Both the position numbers and the translations under genes were made by a program. A stretch of 64,000 bases of DNA, taken from contig JAEWAK010000027.1 of the NCBI GenBank assembly GCA_023391695.1, forward strand, positions 310,001-374,000, in the 5' to 3' direction. Under the pieces are notes generated by a model. The model saw only the letters and a list, made by a program, of their open reading frames with translations, was not told where the DNA came from and made no database searches. Of this stretch, positions 35,060 to 43,526 are shown one piece after another. The stretch is from Bacillota bacterium. Its GTDB lineage: Bacteria > Bacillota > Clostridia > Lachnospirales > Lachnospiraceae. How positions within the stretch are numbered: the stretch's first letter is position 1; every line of letters starts with the position of its first letter.

Positions 35060-35947
35060 CTATGTCAACCTGGCAGGTGAAATCCGCGTCATGATATATT
35101 TTAAATATAAACGGACCAGATTGATATCCGTGCATTGATATAACATCCTGGCTCCGACTACGTCTTCTATTTCGTTGAAAATCAATTCGCCCTTATCACC
35201 GATGATAAAATCGATACCTACCATGCCAATATCAAATAATTGTATAATCTTTTTAACTAAAAGGATTTCATCCGGCGACAGATCATATTCCCTAACTTCT
35301 CCGCCCAGTGAGAAATTGGATTTAAACCCTTCCCTGGCAGTCCTGAGAACCGAACCAACGATCTCCTTTCCAATAGCATATACCCTGAGATCCTGATGTC
35401 TTGAGCCCATTAAAGGCTGCAGCACAATGTCCGAACCGTTTAACCCGTCATAAATAGGATTTTCGTTTTGTTCTACAGATGTAGACTCCCTTGGTTCGAA
35501 TAAGTACACCTGATTCCCGCCATGTCCGGCAACGGTTTTTATGACGGTTGGCCCGGTTATTGCTTCCAGTTCCTTGGCAAGCAGCGAATTCCTTAAGAAA
35601 GTAGTATCTACCATTGGAATCCCGGACTGTGCCACATACTGGCAGGTCTTTGCCTTATCATTACATATTTCAGCAATATGGGAATTATTAAAAACCGGAA
35701 TCCCCATATATTCCAATTGCTTATTGAATAAAGGGTATATGGTTCTGCAGATGGCAAAATCCGGATACTTCACCGCTTCTCCCTTGTAGGCCATAAACCA
35801 TTTATTATCCCAAATTCCAAACTTAAAATCTTCGATCAAAATTAAACGGATATCCATATCCAGTAATTTACCTTCTTCTGCATAAAACTGAATATAATGT
35901 TTATTCTTTTCGACATCCTGTATACTGTATATCAACCATCCGACCAT
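35060..35947 (-). CDS. RimK-like ATP-grasp ligase, second of a tandem pair
   Basis: The protein is about 295 residues of the ATP-grasp fold, RimK/glutamate-ligase branch, joining a carboxylate to an amine with ATP. I start at the ATG at 35947 (MVGWLIYS), which has GGGAG upstream. Recognisable parts are FNNSHIAEICNDKAKTCQYV (about 88-107), TVIKTVAGHGGNQVYLF (the ATP-binding lysine and glycine-rich loop, about 130-146), VLQPLMGSRHQDLRVYAIG (about 175-193), and the metal-binding segment MVGIDFIIG, then LIFNEIEDVVGARML (about 260-274). The adjacent gene is a clear paralogue. Its job (peptide tag, polyamino acid or cofactor tail) cannot be told. Confidence 0.85.
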   Translation of the reverse strand: MVGWLIYSIQDVEKNKHYIQFYAEEGKLLDMDIRLILIEDFKFGIWDNKWFMAYKGEAVKYPDFAICRTIYPLFNKQLEYMGIPVFNNSHIAEICNDKAKTCQYVAQSGIPMVDTTFLRNSLLAKELEAITGPTVIKTVAGHGGNQVYLFEPRESTSVEQNENPIYDGLNGSDIVLQPLMGSRHQDLRVYAIGKEIVGSVLRTAREGFKSNFSLGGEVREYDLSPDEILLVKKIIQLFDIGMVGIDFIIGDKGELIFNEIEDVVGARMLYQCTDINLVRLYLKYIMTRISPARLT

Positions 35948-36094
35948 AGTTTCTCCCAAACTTTTTTCCGGTTCTTGGCAATAATTACTGCTTAGCTATA
36001 ATCATTGCTTAACTAATAATATTGATCCTTCCATTTATCATAATAATTAATGAGTACTCAGCTGAAAGCGGTATGCGAATCTCCGTTTTGATCA

Positions 36095-36997
36095 TTATTT
36101 ATACCCGATACATATCCTTTTTATTATATAAGCCAGAATAGAATCGGCAACATTGATTCCGGTGCAGTCATAAATATTCTTAAAATGTGCATTGGAATTA
36201 ACTTCACAGACAATGGGCTCCTGATTTTTACCAAATAACAGATCTACTCCGGCAAAATCAAGACCTAATATTTTACAGCACTGAACCGCCAGTTCCATTT
36301 GCTTTAGGGTGGGTTCATAGGCTTTCATCCTGCCGCCGTTACTGATATTTGCCCGAAAGTCCCCATTGTCGGAATAACGGTACATGGCGGCAACTACCTG
36401 ATTGCCTACTACCTGCAGCCTTAAATCCTTGCCTTTGCTGCTTTGTATGAATTCCTGGAACAGCACCGGCTTCGCGCCTACAGACATGACTTTTTCCTTT
36501 AATTCCTGCCGGTTATCCGCCTTATATACCTGCTGTCCGAATGAGCCGAAACACTCTTTCATAATAATCGGATAGGTCAGCTCCCTTTCCACCTGTTCCA
36601 AAAAGTCCAGATTATTATAACCGATATTCGAAAAAGTCATAGGTGCCAGAATGGTTTTTGGCATCTTAATGCCGGCAGCCTGTAAATACAGGTGGGTCAG
36701 GGATTTGTCATCACACAGGGCAATACCCTGAGATGAATTAAATACAAGGTAGCCTCTCATTTCAAGATATTTTGCCAGTCTTACATCTTTATCCCAGAAT
36801 AAGACAAAATCGGGCTTTTCATTTGATTTTATATTTTTCGCATTGGTAAAATCAGAATCCAACTGCACCAAAACCTCCGCATTGCTCCTGACGATTAATT
36901 CAACACCCATTTTTTTAGCTGCTTCCGTTAACCAAAGATGAATTTCCGTAAATTTATGGGTATGTAAAAAAGCATTGGTAATCAACCAGCCCTTCAT
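36095..36997 (-). CDS. RimK-like ATP-grasp ligase, first of a tandem pair
   Basis: The 300-residue protein has the same architecture as 35060-35947 and a similar opening (KGWLITNAF against VGWLIYSIQ). Key features are FNSSQGIALCDDKSLTHLYL (about 96-115), YPIIMKECFGSFGQQVYKAD (about 147-166, ATP-binding lysine and flexible loop), VLFQEFIQSSKGKDLRLQVVG and LDFAGVDLLFG, then PIVCEVNSNAHFKN (about 268-281, metal-binding Glu and Asn). GAGGAG precedes the ATG. The second gene follows about 150 bp downstream and ftsK ends 37 bp upstream. This copy keeps the ExNxN motif, whereas the second reads NEIEDVVG at that spot, so the pair may have diverged in substrate or activity. Confidence 0.87.
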   Translation of the reverse strand: MKGWLITNAFLHTHKFTEIHLWLTEAAKKMGVELIVRSNAEVLVQLDSDFTNAKNIKSNEKPDFVLFWDKDVRLAKYLEMRGYLVFNSSQGIALCDDKSLTHLYLQAAGIKMPKTILAPMTFSNIGYNNLDFLEQVERELTYPIIMKECFGSFGQQVYKADNRQELKEKVMSVGAKPVLFQEFIQSSKGKDLRLQVVGNQVVAAMYRYSDNGDFRANISNGGRMKAYEPTLKQMELAVQCCKILGLDFAGVDLLFGKNQEPIVCEVNSNAHFKNIYDCTGINVADSILAYIIKRICIGYK

Positions 36998-37034
36998 ATA
37001 CTACTCCTCTCTTACCGGTTCATATTCTGGTAAC

Positions 37035-39824
37035 TCAGACATATTCGTCTACATATTGTTCGAATTCTTCCAGAGACATTAAGATCTTTCTGGGTTTCGT
37101 ACCTTCTTCCGGTCCGACCACGCCGGCTTCCGCCAACTGATCCATAATTCTGGCAGCCCGGTTAAAGCCTATTTTATAAACCCTTTGCAGCATACCGATG
37201 GAAGCTTTATCTTTATCAATAATAAACTTGCCTGCCTCTATGAAGTATTCGTCCCGCTCATTGGCACCGGCCGCTGCGGAACTTTCCACAGCCTGGGCAT
37301 TGCTGATTTTGTTTGCCACTTCTTCACTGTACTCCGCAGTACTGTTCCGTGCAGTTAAGAATTCTACCACAGCACTGACCTCTTTATCCGAAATAAAAGC
37401 CCCTTGTACACGTACCGGTTTGGGATAACCGGACGGAAAAAACAACATATCACCTTTACCCAATAATTTTTCGGCTCCCGAACCGTCTATAATCGTTCTG
37501 GAATCGATGGCGGAAGAAACGGAAAAGGCAATTCGGGAGGGGATATTGGCCTTAATCAATCCGGTTATGACATTAACGGAAGGACGCTGGGTAGCTATAA
37601 TCAAATGTAAACCGGCCGCACGGGCCATCTGGGCTAACCGGCAGATGGCATCTTCCACTTCACCCGGGGCAACCATCATAAGGTCGGCAAGCTCGTCCAC
37701 AATAATTACGATCTGGGGCAGCTTCTGATATCTTTCATCCTGGTACTCCGCAACGGTAGCAATCTTTTCATTGTAGCCCTTTACATCCCTCACACCTAAA
37801 TCCGCAAACTTCTTGTAACGTTCCGTCATCTCCATAACGGCCCAGTTTAATGCAGCAGATGCTTTCTTGGGATCTGTCACCACCGGAATCAGCAGGTGGG
37901 GGATCCCGTTGTATACGCTTAATTCAACAACTTTCGGATCAACCATGATCATTCTTACGTCGGAAGGTTTGGCCTTATATAATATACTCATAATCAGGGT
38001 ATTGATACAGACGGATTTACCGGAACCGGTGGCACCTGCAATCAACAGATGGGGCATCTTGCCGATATCCGTTACAATGGTCTGTCCCCCGATGTCCTTG
38101 CCTACTGCAAAAGCAATATCCGACGGATGTTGTTTAAAGTCCTTGCTTTCAATTAATTCCCGGAACATAACCGCGGAATTCTCTTTATTGGGTACTTCAA
38201 TTCCTACCGCCGCCTTTCCGGGAATCGGAGCTTCAATTCTTACATCCGCTGCCGCCAGATTCAGTTTAATATCATCTGCCAGTCCGGTTATTTTACTGAC
38301 TTTAACACCTTGTTCCGGCTGTAACTCATATCTGGTTACGGCAGGTCCGCAGCTTACATTGGTTATCGTTACACGGACACCAAAACTTTCTAAGGTCTTC
38401 TGCAGCTTTAAGGCTGTCTCTTTTAAATCCCGGTCGGTCATTCCCTTCGCGTCATTCTTGGGTTTTGACAATAAATTAAGGGGAGGGAATACATATTCCT
38501 TCTTTTCTTCCGCTTTTTGATTTATCTTAATATCTTCCAAACCCGATGGAAAAGGGCCGGTTTCGGACGAAGAACTTAAACCGGCCGGTTTCTCAGAAGA
38601 ATTCCTTGAGGACCCGGTAAAGTCACTGCCATTTTCCGCCCCCTTCACCGTATCACCATTATTATAAGGAGCTTCACCGCCCGATCCGGACATGGCAAAG
38701 GAATCTGCGGCAATTTCTGTACCCTGTACATCCTGTTCTGCGGCACGAAGCAGCCTCTGTATGTCCTCATCGATACCCGGACGCTCTGCGTTCCCGAAAG
38801 AGGAATCGGTAGCTTCTGTACTTCTGCCAAATTTTATTTTCATCTGTTCTTCATATGTATTATTCTTATCGCCGGTGCCTGTCCCATCCGAATATAAACC
38901 GCTCCGCTGTATCGGAATATCATCGGCCGTAAAGGATGTGATTTCTTCCATGTCAAAATTAGGCTTACTGTTTGCATCAGCCTCTTGAGCACTTTTGTTT
39001 TTTTTCTTTTTCAGCAGACTAAGAAAGCCTTCTTCGGAGCCTTTATTCTGTTCCCCATTGTTACCGGTGTCACCGACATCTGCCTGTGCCCCTTCTTTCT
39101 TAAGTAAAACCGTCCTGGCTTTCCTTCTTGGGGCTCCCTGATCCTCGTAACCGTTCTCATACTCTTCTTCCAACTGCATTTTACGCTCCCGCATCTGTTT
39201 TAAGGATTCTCCACCTTTGGAACCGATATATGCAAAGAGTGCTTTTCCCGTAATAAACATAAAAAACACGATTATAAAGGCGATTAAGATAATATAGGTT
39301 CCTACGGTCCCAAACAAAGGATGCAGAAGCCGGTTTAATAACCCGCCGAGAATTCCCCCGCCATTTTTTAACTCTGCCGAATTCTCATAGTACTCCGCTA
39401 ATTTCATTTTATCCGAATACCCCGTGGTTAATAACTGGATGAATGCCGTAAATATGATTCCGAGGGAAACCGCACTGATTAACTTACGCAGGGCTATCCG
39501 GTTGCCCCGGTTTGCTATATAAAATGCAACACCAAAAAACAAAAAAAACGGTAATAAATATGCAATAAAGCCGAATAATCCAAAGGTAACGCCATTAATT
39601 GCCCTGCCTACGCTTCCGCTTAAATTAAAATTGCTTAATATTAAGAGCAGGGACAAAACTAAAGCTATGATTAAAGTTATCTCATCATGAAATAATTCTT
39701 TGTTAGGATCCTCATTTATCTTTTTATGTACTTTTTTGCTTCCGGTTGATTTTCTTTTTCCTGTTGTACGATTTGTCTGCCTTTTTGAATTTGCTTTATT
39801 ACTTTTATTTTGTACCGCAGCCAC
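37035..39824 (-). CDS. ftsK: FtsK/SpoIIIE-family DNA translocase
   Basis: This 929-residue motor pumps DNA at division or sporulation septa. Four hydrophobic segments (about 50-195) anchor it in the membrane, and a long acidic, low-complexity linker runs from about 210 to 440. The motor domain has Walker A GATGSGKSVCINTL (about 602-615) and Walker B IVIIVDELADLMM, with RAAGLHLIIATQRPSVNVIT behind. A C-terminal winged-helix gamma domain (SIGMLQRVYKIGFNRAARIM) recognises orienting DNA sequences. The start is GTG, with GGAGG upstream. It follows tepA and ylzJ, the same order as in Bacillus spoIIIE, supporting a sporulation-type DNA pump, though a vegetative role is not excluded. Confidence 0.96.
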   Translation of the reverse strand: MAAVQNKSNKANSKRQTNRTTGKRKSTGSKKVHKKINEDPNKELFHDEITLIIALVLSLLLILSNFNLSGSVGRAINGVTFGLFGFIAYLLPFFLFFGVAFYIANRGNRIALRKLISAVSLGIIFTAFIQLLTTGYSDKMKLAEYYENSAELKNGGGILGGLLNRLLHPLFGTVGTYIILIAFIIVFFMFITGKALFAYIGSKGGESLKQMRERKMQLEEEYENGYEDQGAPRRKARTVLLKKEGAQADVGDTGNNGEQNKGSEEGFLSLLKKKKNKSAQEADANSKPNFDMEEITSFTADDIPIQRSGLYSDGTGTGDKNNTYEEQMKIKFGRSTEATDSSFGNAERPGIDEDIQRLLRAAEQDVQGTEIAADSFAMSGSGGEAPYNNGDTVKGAENGSDFTGSSRNSSEKPAGLSSSSETGPFPSGLEDIKINQKAEEKKEYVFPPLNLLSKPKNDAKGMTDRDLKETALKLQKTLESFGVRVTITNVSCGPAVTRYELQPEQGVKVSKITGLADDIKLNLAAADVRIEAPIPGKAAVGIEVPNKENSAVMFRELIESKDFKQHPSDIAFAVGKDIGGQTIVTDIGKMPHLLIAGATGSGKSVCINTLIMSILYKAKPSDVRMIMVDPKVVELSVYNGIPHLLIPVVTDPKKASAALNWAVMEMTERYKKFADLGVRDVKGYNEKIATVAEYQDERYQKLPQIVIIVDELADLMMVAPGEVEDAICRLAQMARAAGLHLIIATQRPSVNVITGLIKANIPSRIAFSVSSAIDSRTIIDGSGAEKLLGKGDMLFFPSGYPKPVRVQGAFISDKEVSAVVEFLTARNSTAEYSEEVANKISNAQAVESSAAAGANERDEYFIEAGKFIIDKDKASIGMLQRVYKIGFNRAARIMDQLAEAGVVGPEEGTKPRKILMSLEEFEQYVDEYV

Positions 39825-40010
39825 AACATATCCTCCTTAAGCTACTTAAAGTAGAAATATCTTTAACAAGAAATTGATTCTAAGCCGCCGGCAATAATGC
39901 CAGGCTAACATAGAACCAATTCTTATTATACCCTTATTTAACTATAGTTGCAAGGAAAAATATTGCAGCACTTCGAAAAAATGTTCGAAAAATGTAACAG
40001 GTATTTCAGC

Positions 40011-40277
40011 TTAAGAGTTCTGTCTTTGGTTTTTAATAACGGTTCCAGGCGTGTATTCCTGATTCAGGTAATCGTTCATATCCGTAGAATTGACCCCTTC
40101 CACGATATAATTCTCACCGTCTCTTCTTGCATAGATATTTCCATGTTGTAAGGTTATGCTTTTGTATTCTACATCTGTAACCCCGGCTTTTCCTGTCCCA
40201 TCCGAATGTGTATTCCCAAGTACGCTTTCCGTTCTACAACTGTAGATTCTTTCTAAAGGAACTACGGTGTACAGCAT
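40011..40277 (-). CDS. ylzJ: YlzJ-like protein
   Basis: This 88-residue protein opens with MLYTVVPLERIYS, the usual start of the YlzJ family, and carries one short beta-type domain (SITLQHGNIYARRDGENYIVEGVNS). Its function is unknown in the family. In Bacillus ylzJ lies between the ClpP-like gene ymfB and spoIIIE, exactly as here. The ATG directly abuts the tepA stop (TAA then ATG), with GGAGG inside the tepA tail, so translation is probably coupled. Confidence 0.85.
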   Translation of the reverse strand: MLYTVVPLERIYSCRTESVLGNTHSDGTGKAGVTDVEYKSITLQHGNIYARRDGENYIVEGVNSTDMNDYLNQEYTPGTVIKNQRQNS

Positions 40278-40991
40278 TTATTCACCTCCTCTTCCGGTCA
40301 TTTGGTATAACTTACTCAGTGCTTCCTTAATTCCGCCCACTTCATCAATAATTCCTTCGTTTATTGCTTCTTTGCCAACTAATATGGAACCCACATCTTT
40401 CGCCAGTTGATTGGTATTCTGCATTAAACGTTTTAATTCATCCTTTTCAATTTTGGAATGGGTCGATACAAAATTTAAAATCCGTTCCTGTATTTTTTCA
40501 AAATAATCATAAGTCTGGGATACCCCGATTACGGTCCCATTCATCCTTACCGGATGGATTATCATGGTTGCCGTAGGCACAATAAAACTATACTCGGCGG
40601 ATACTGCCAGAGGTACACCAATGGAATGGCTTCCTCCTAAAACCAGGGAAACGGTGGGTTTGCTTAAAGATGCAATCATTTCCGCAATGGCAAGCCCTGC
40701 TTCCACATCCCCTCCGACCGTATTAATGAGTATTAATAATCCGTCAATATCCGCACTGTCTTCAATGGCAGCAAGCTGCGGCAAAACGTGTTCATATTTT
40801 GTTGTTTTATTATGTTGCGGCAGACATTCATGTCCTTCGATCTCACCGATTATGGATAATAAATGTATTTTCGATTTTCTCTTTTCATTTACAAGAGTCG
40901 TCTGTCCATACTCCAGTATTTTCCCGTCATCCAATTCTTCCTTTTCTTTTTGTTCTCTTTCCTTGTCAATGTTTCTGGTATTGTTTTCCAT
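40278..40991 (-). CDS. tepA: ClpP-like serine protease TepA/YmfB
   Basis: This 237-residue protein belongs to the ClpP fold, TepA branch, a cytosolic peptidase linked in Bacillus to translocation and forespore functions. The N-terminal 45 residues are highly charged. The proteolytic core shows GGDVEAGLAIAEMIA (about 104-118), the nucleophile serine in GGSHSIGVPLAVSA (about 128-141) and the histidine in ATMIIHPVRMNG (about 151-162). It heads the tepA-ylzJ-ftsK unit. GGAG precedes the ATG. Confidence 0.88.
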   Translation of the reverse strand: MENNTRNIDKEREQKEKEELDDGKILEYGQTTLVNEKRKSKIHLLSIIGEIEGHECLPQHNKTTKYEHVLPQLAAIEDSADIDGLLILINTVGGDVEAGLAIAEMIASLSKPTVSLVLGGSHSIGVPLAVSAEYSFIVPTATMIIHPVRMNGTVIGVSQTYDYFEKIQERILNFVSTHSKIEKDELKRLMQNTNQLAKDVGSILVGKEAINEGIIDEVGGIKEALSKLYQMTGRGGE

Positions 40992-41116
40992 ATAAATCTC
41001 CTTGAGAGTTTTTATAGCAAAAATCTTCTGTTTTGGTCAGATCCGGATGCCCCACTAAACAGAATTTAAATAATTCCTGCTTATTATATGGAAAATATCA
41101 TTTTTTATTTATATTA

Positions 41117-41156
41117 AAAAATCTCTCCATTATTTTATATAAAATGGAGAGATTTT
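41117..41156. terminator. Bidirectional terminator downstream of the glycerol-1-phosphate dehydrogenase gene
   Basis: AAAATCTCTCCAT pairs with ATGGAGAGATTTT around an AT-only loop, and T-runs lie on both sides. On the minus strand it would stop transcripts that have read through the repeat elements at 41161-41487. Confidence 0.75.
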
Positions 41157-41160
41157 GTAC

Positions 41161-41333
41161 TAGGGTGTGTCTGAAAACTGCTTGTACCGGGCTGAATGTT
41201 CCACTTTGTGGGAGACAAGGAGGGATCTTGGGGGCGTAGCGGGTCTACGTTCTCAAAATCACGACGCAGTATGCCGCAAAGTGGGGCGTTCAGAATGGTA
41301 CAATGAGTTTTTCAGACACACAGACACACCCTA
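41161..41333. repeat. Short inverted-repeat element, copy 2 (MITE-like, full length)
   Basis: It is bounded by TAGGGTGTGTCTG and its complement CAGACACACCCTA, with long inner arms (CCACTTTGTGG, CCGCAAAGTGG). It is inverted relative to 2776-2883 and carries about 60 extra central bases. The right end has a duplicated CAGACACA. It encodes no protein. Confidence 0.8.
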
Positions 41334-41429
41334 ACCATGTTCACAAAATTGTGATGCCGCATGCCGTTTAAAACGGTGCTATGATTTTTTAAACACGCTC
41401 TCGTACATCGTCCGAATAGTCACATTTTA

Positions 41430-41487
41430 GTCAAAGCGGATATTCGCACTCCGCTAAGAAGCGTGGGACTTACTTGTAAGGTTAAAC
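41430..41487 (+). repeat. Dispersed intergenic repeat, short A-type copy
   Basis: GTCAAAGCGGATATTCGC is joined to AAGAAGCGTGGGACTTACTT and GTAAGGTTAAAC, abutting the 3' end of the glycerol-1-phosphate dehydrogenase gene. Confidence 0.75.
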
Positions 41488-41489
41488 TA

Positions 41490-42773
41490 TTACAATAGTT
41501 TAATTAATTTTGTCAGTCTCATAAAAGTCAGCCTGTTTCTCACATAAGGTGACAGACATATGGTTTTTGATATGATACGCTCATCCAGCCCGATTTCATG
41601 GACATATTTTTTACAGCCCCCTTCTGTTAAAAGCCGGTTGATCCGGTCAACGGAAGGAAGTTTATCCAGGATATCGGCAACGCGGGGCAATAAATTTTCC
41701 AATTCTATCCGGTCGATCTGCTCTAAAGGATCCGGCGTATTCTCCTCCAGCATACCTTCATATAACCCCTTAGGCCCGAAGGATTCTTTGAGGCACATGT
41801 AATCCAATCCGGTATAAGCTTCCATTTCATACTGACCGCTCCGGATAGCTTCTTTCACCGTGTGATAAGTCTCTGCGGCAATCATCAGGCCGATTGAGAC
41901 TTTTTCCCCGTGATAGGCATCCAAAGGACGATTGATGACTTCCATTTCCCACAGGTGGGATATATGATGTTCCGCACCGGAAGCCGGCCTGGAATTACCG
42001 ATCATCTGCATGGCAATTCCGGACAGCAGCAAAGCATACATTAATTGTTCGTAAGCCTTTAAGCGCTGTTCCTCCGATACGTTCCCGCGTAAATCCGGAA
42101 GGCAGCTGCAGACCTCGTTGACCGCTTTCAGCTCCAGTTCACATACTCTTTCACAAATATATTCATCCGTAACGAGGTGGGCAATTTCCCAGTCGGCCAG
42201 TGCAGTATATTTACCCAGCAAGTCCGATATACCGGAGGCAGTAAGCCGGTAAGGTGCTTTGGAAAAGACATTGGTGTCTGCAACGACCAGCACAGGTGAA
42301 ACCGCCGGGAAAGTCTTTTTAAATCCATTCCAGGTCATGGCTGCAACGGTTGAAACAAATCCATCCACACTGGCTGCAGTGGGTACGGATACAAATGGTA
42401 TTCCTCTTTTATTGGCAAGGTATCTGCTGATATCGTGAATGGTTCCGGAACCTACTGCAAGAATTAATTTTGTGCTGTCCGCAAGCCGCTCTTCTGCAAG
42501 CTTTACTCCGTGATTATCGGCATGAAGTCCAATAGAGGGCAGTATGACTACTTTACAGCCCTTCATTTTTTCTTCTACGGATTTTCCTGCAGCCGGATAC
42601 GTATTATCATCACACAGTATGCTTATCTCCTCCGGTTTTCCGGTAAAAATATCTGATAATAATTCAGGTATTTTATCGATTGCTCCAGCTTCAATTAAAA
42701 TTTCTTTTACATGAATCTTGTGTTCTCTGCCGCAGCTACATGGTTCAGAAAAACTCTTAACGTCAATCTTCAT
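41490..42773 (-). CDS. egsA: sn-Glycerol-1-phosphate dehydrogenase (AraM/EgsA family)
   Basis: This NAD(P)-dependent enzyme of the iron-alcohol-dehydrogenase superfamily reduces dihydroxyacetone phosphate to sn-glycerol-1-phosphate. The protein is 427 residues from the ATG at 42773 (MKIDVKSFSEPCSCG), where GGGAGAGG lies upstream. The longer frame adds 22 unlikely residues. Features are VGSGTIHDISRYLA (nucleotide loop, about 100-113), PFVSVPTAASVDGFVS (about 120-135), and metal-site residues in SGISDLLGKYTALADWE, SGAEHHISHLWEM and the histidine in YHGEKVSIGL. AraM proteins occur in the B. subtilis arabinose operon. Here it lies about 750 bp after a kinase operon that could produce its substrate. 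Confidence 0.9.
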   Translation of the reverse strand: MKIDVKSFSEPCSCGREHKIHVKEILIEAGAIDKIPELLSDIFTGKPEEISILCDDNTYPAAGKSVEEKMKGCKVVILPSIGLHADNHGVKLAEERLADSTKLILAVGSGTIHDISRYLANKRGIPFVSVPTAASVDGFVSTVAAMTWNGFKKTFPAVSPVLVVADTNVFSKAPYRLTASGISDLLGKYTALADWEIAHLVTDEYICERVCELELKAVNEVCSCLPDLRGNVSEEQRLKAYEQLMYALLLSGIAMQMIGNSRPASGAEHHISHLWEMEVINRPLDAYHGEKVSIGLMIAAETYHTVKEAIRSGQYEMEAYTGLDYMCLKESFGPKGLYEGMLEENTPDPLEQIDRIELENLLPRVADILDKLPSVDRINRLLTEGGCKKYVHEIGLDERIISKTICLSPYVRNRLTFMRLTKLIKLL

Positions 42774-42851
42774 AATAACCTCTCCCTTTTTAAATCTGTC
42801 AATCAATATAGTTTCACAGTTACCATTACAGAATTCCATTACCTGATAGCC

Positions 42852-42890
42852 TGAACGGATATCCGTAATCCGCCACGCTACCTGTTCATA
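42852..42890 (+). repeat. Degenerate 5' half of the dispersed repeat
   Basis: CGGATATCCGTAATCCGCCA and CGCTACCTGTTCATAA align with the 6345-6382 region of the long copy. No 3' end is present. The rest of the 42.9-43.44 kb gap is AT-rich, and I see no gene. Confidence 0.45.
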
Positions 42891-43451
42891 AACTTAAATT
42901 TTATCTTATAATTCTATTTCCAAAATTTCTTCTGTATTCGAAATAGAAATTACAGTATCTTATTTATAGATGTGCTGCAGTCATTATTTTTATCGGAAAC
43001 CAAACTGCTTGCTAAAACCGGTATGTTTCGATGATTAACAAATTACTTCTATCCGGAAATTCTTTTATCATAATTTTCGTTTGCAAAACGACAAGTAACA
43101 ATACAAAATCCAGGTTATTCGTTTCTACCATATACAGTACATAAAATCTTTACAAATAAAGACTTTAAATTTCAGGCAAAATCAGTAAGTCACGTCACCT
43201 TTACTTCTATTAATTAACTCTTGAATTCTTATAGTATTGTATTTTGTATTTCCTTTTTCAATTACAGATTATAATAATAAGATTTTCATTTCATCCTCTT
43301 CTCACTGACATAAATAAATATACATATTCCTCCAGCCAGTCACACACCCATTAAATTATACTGTATATTAATTCAAGTTTCAATTATTTAAAATAAAATT
43401 ATTTAATGAAAACTATACGGTTTGGATTATATTTTCTATTGCACAAAAGAA

Positions 43452-43496
43452 AAACCAGCGGTGAATCCGGCATCACCCAAAATTCACGGCTGGTTT
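43452..43496 (-). terminator. Terminator of the isomerase/transketolase/kinase operon
   Basis: AAACCAGC-GTGAAT pairs with ATTCAC-GCTGGTTT with one mismatch. On the minus strand TTTTTCTTTT follows. It lies about 30 bp after the kinase stop. Confidence 0.85.
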
Positions 43497-43526
43497 ATAA
43501 TATTCTAAAGTTTGCAAAAAAGATTT

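Noticed and set aside
41334..41429. Possible third repeat family (TGTGATGCCGCA shared with 19973-19984)
   Set aside because: Only about 12 bases are shared and the flanks do not align, so chance similarity cannot be excluded.
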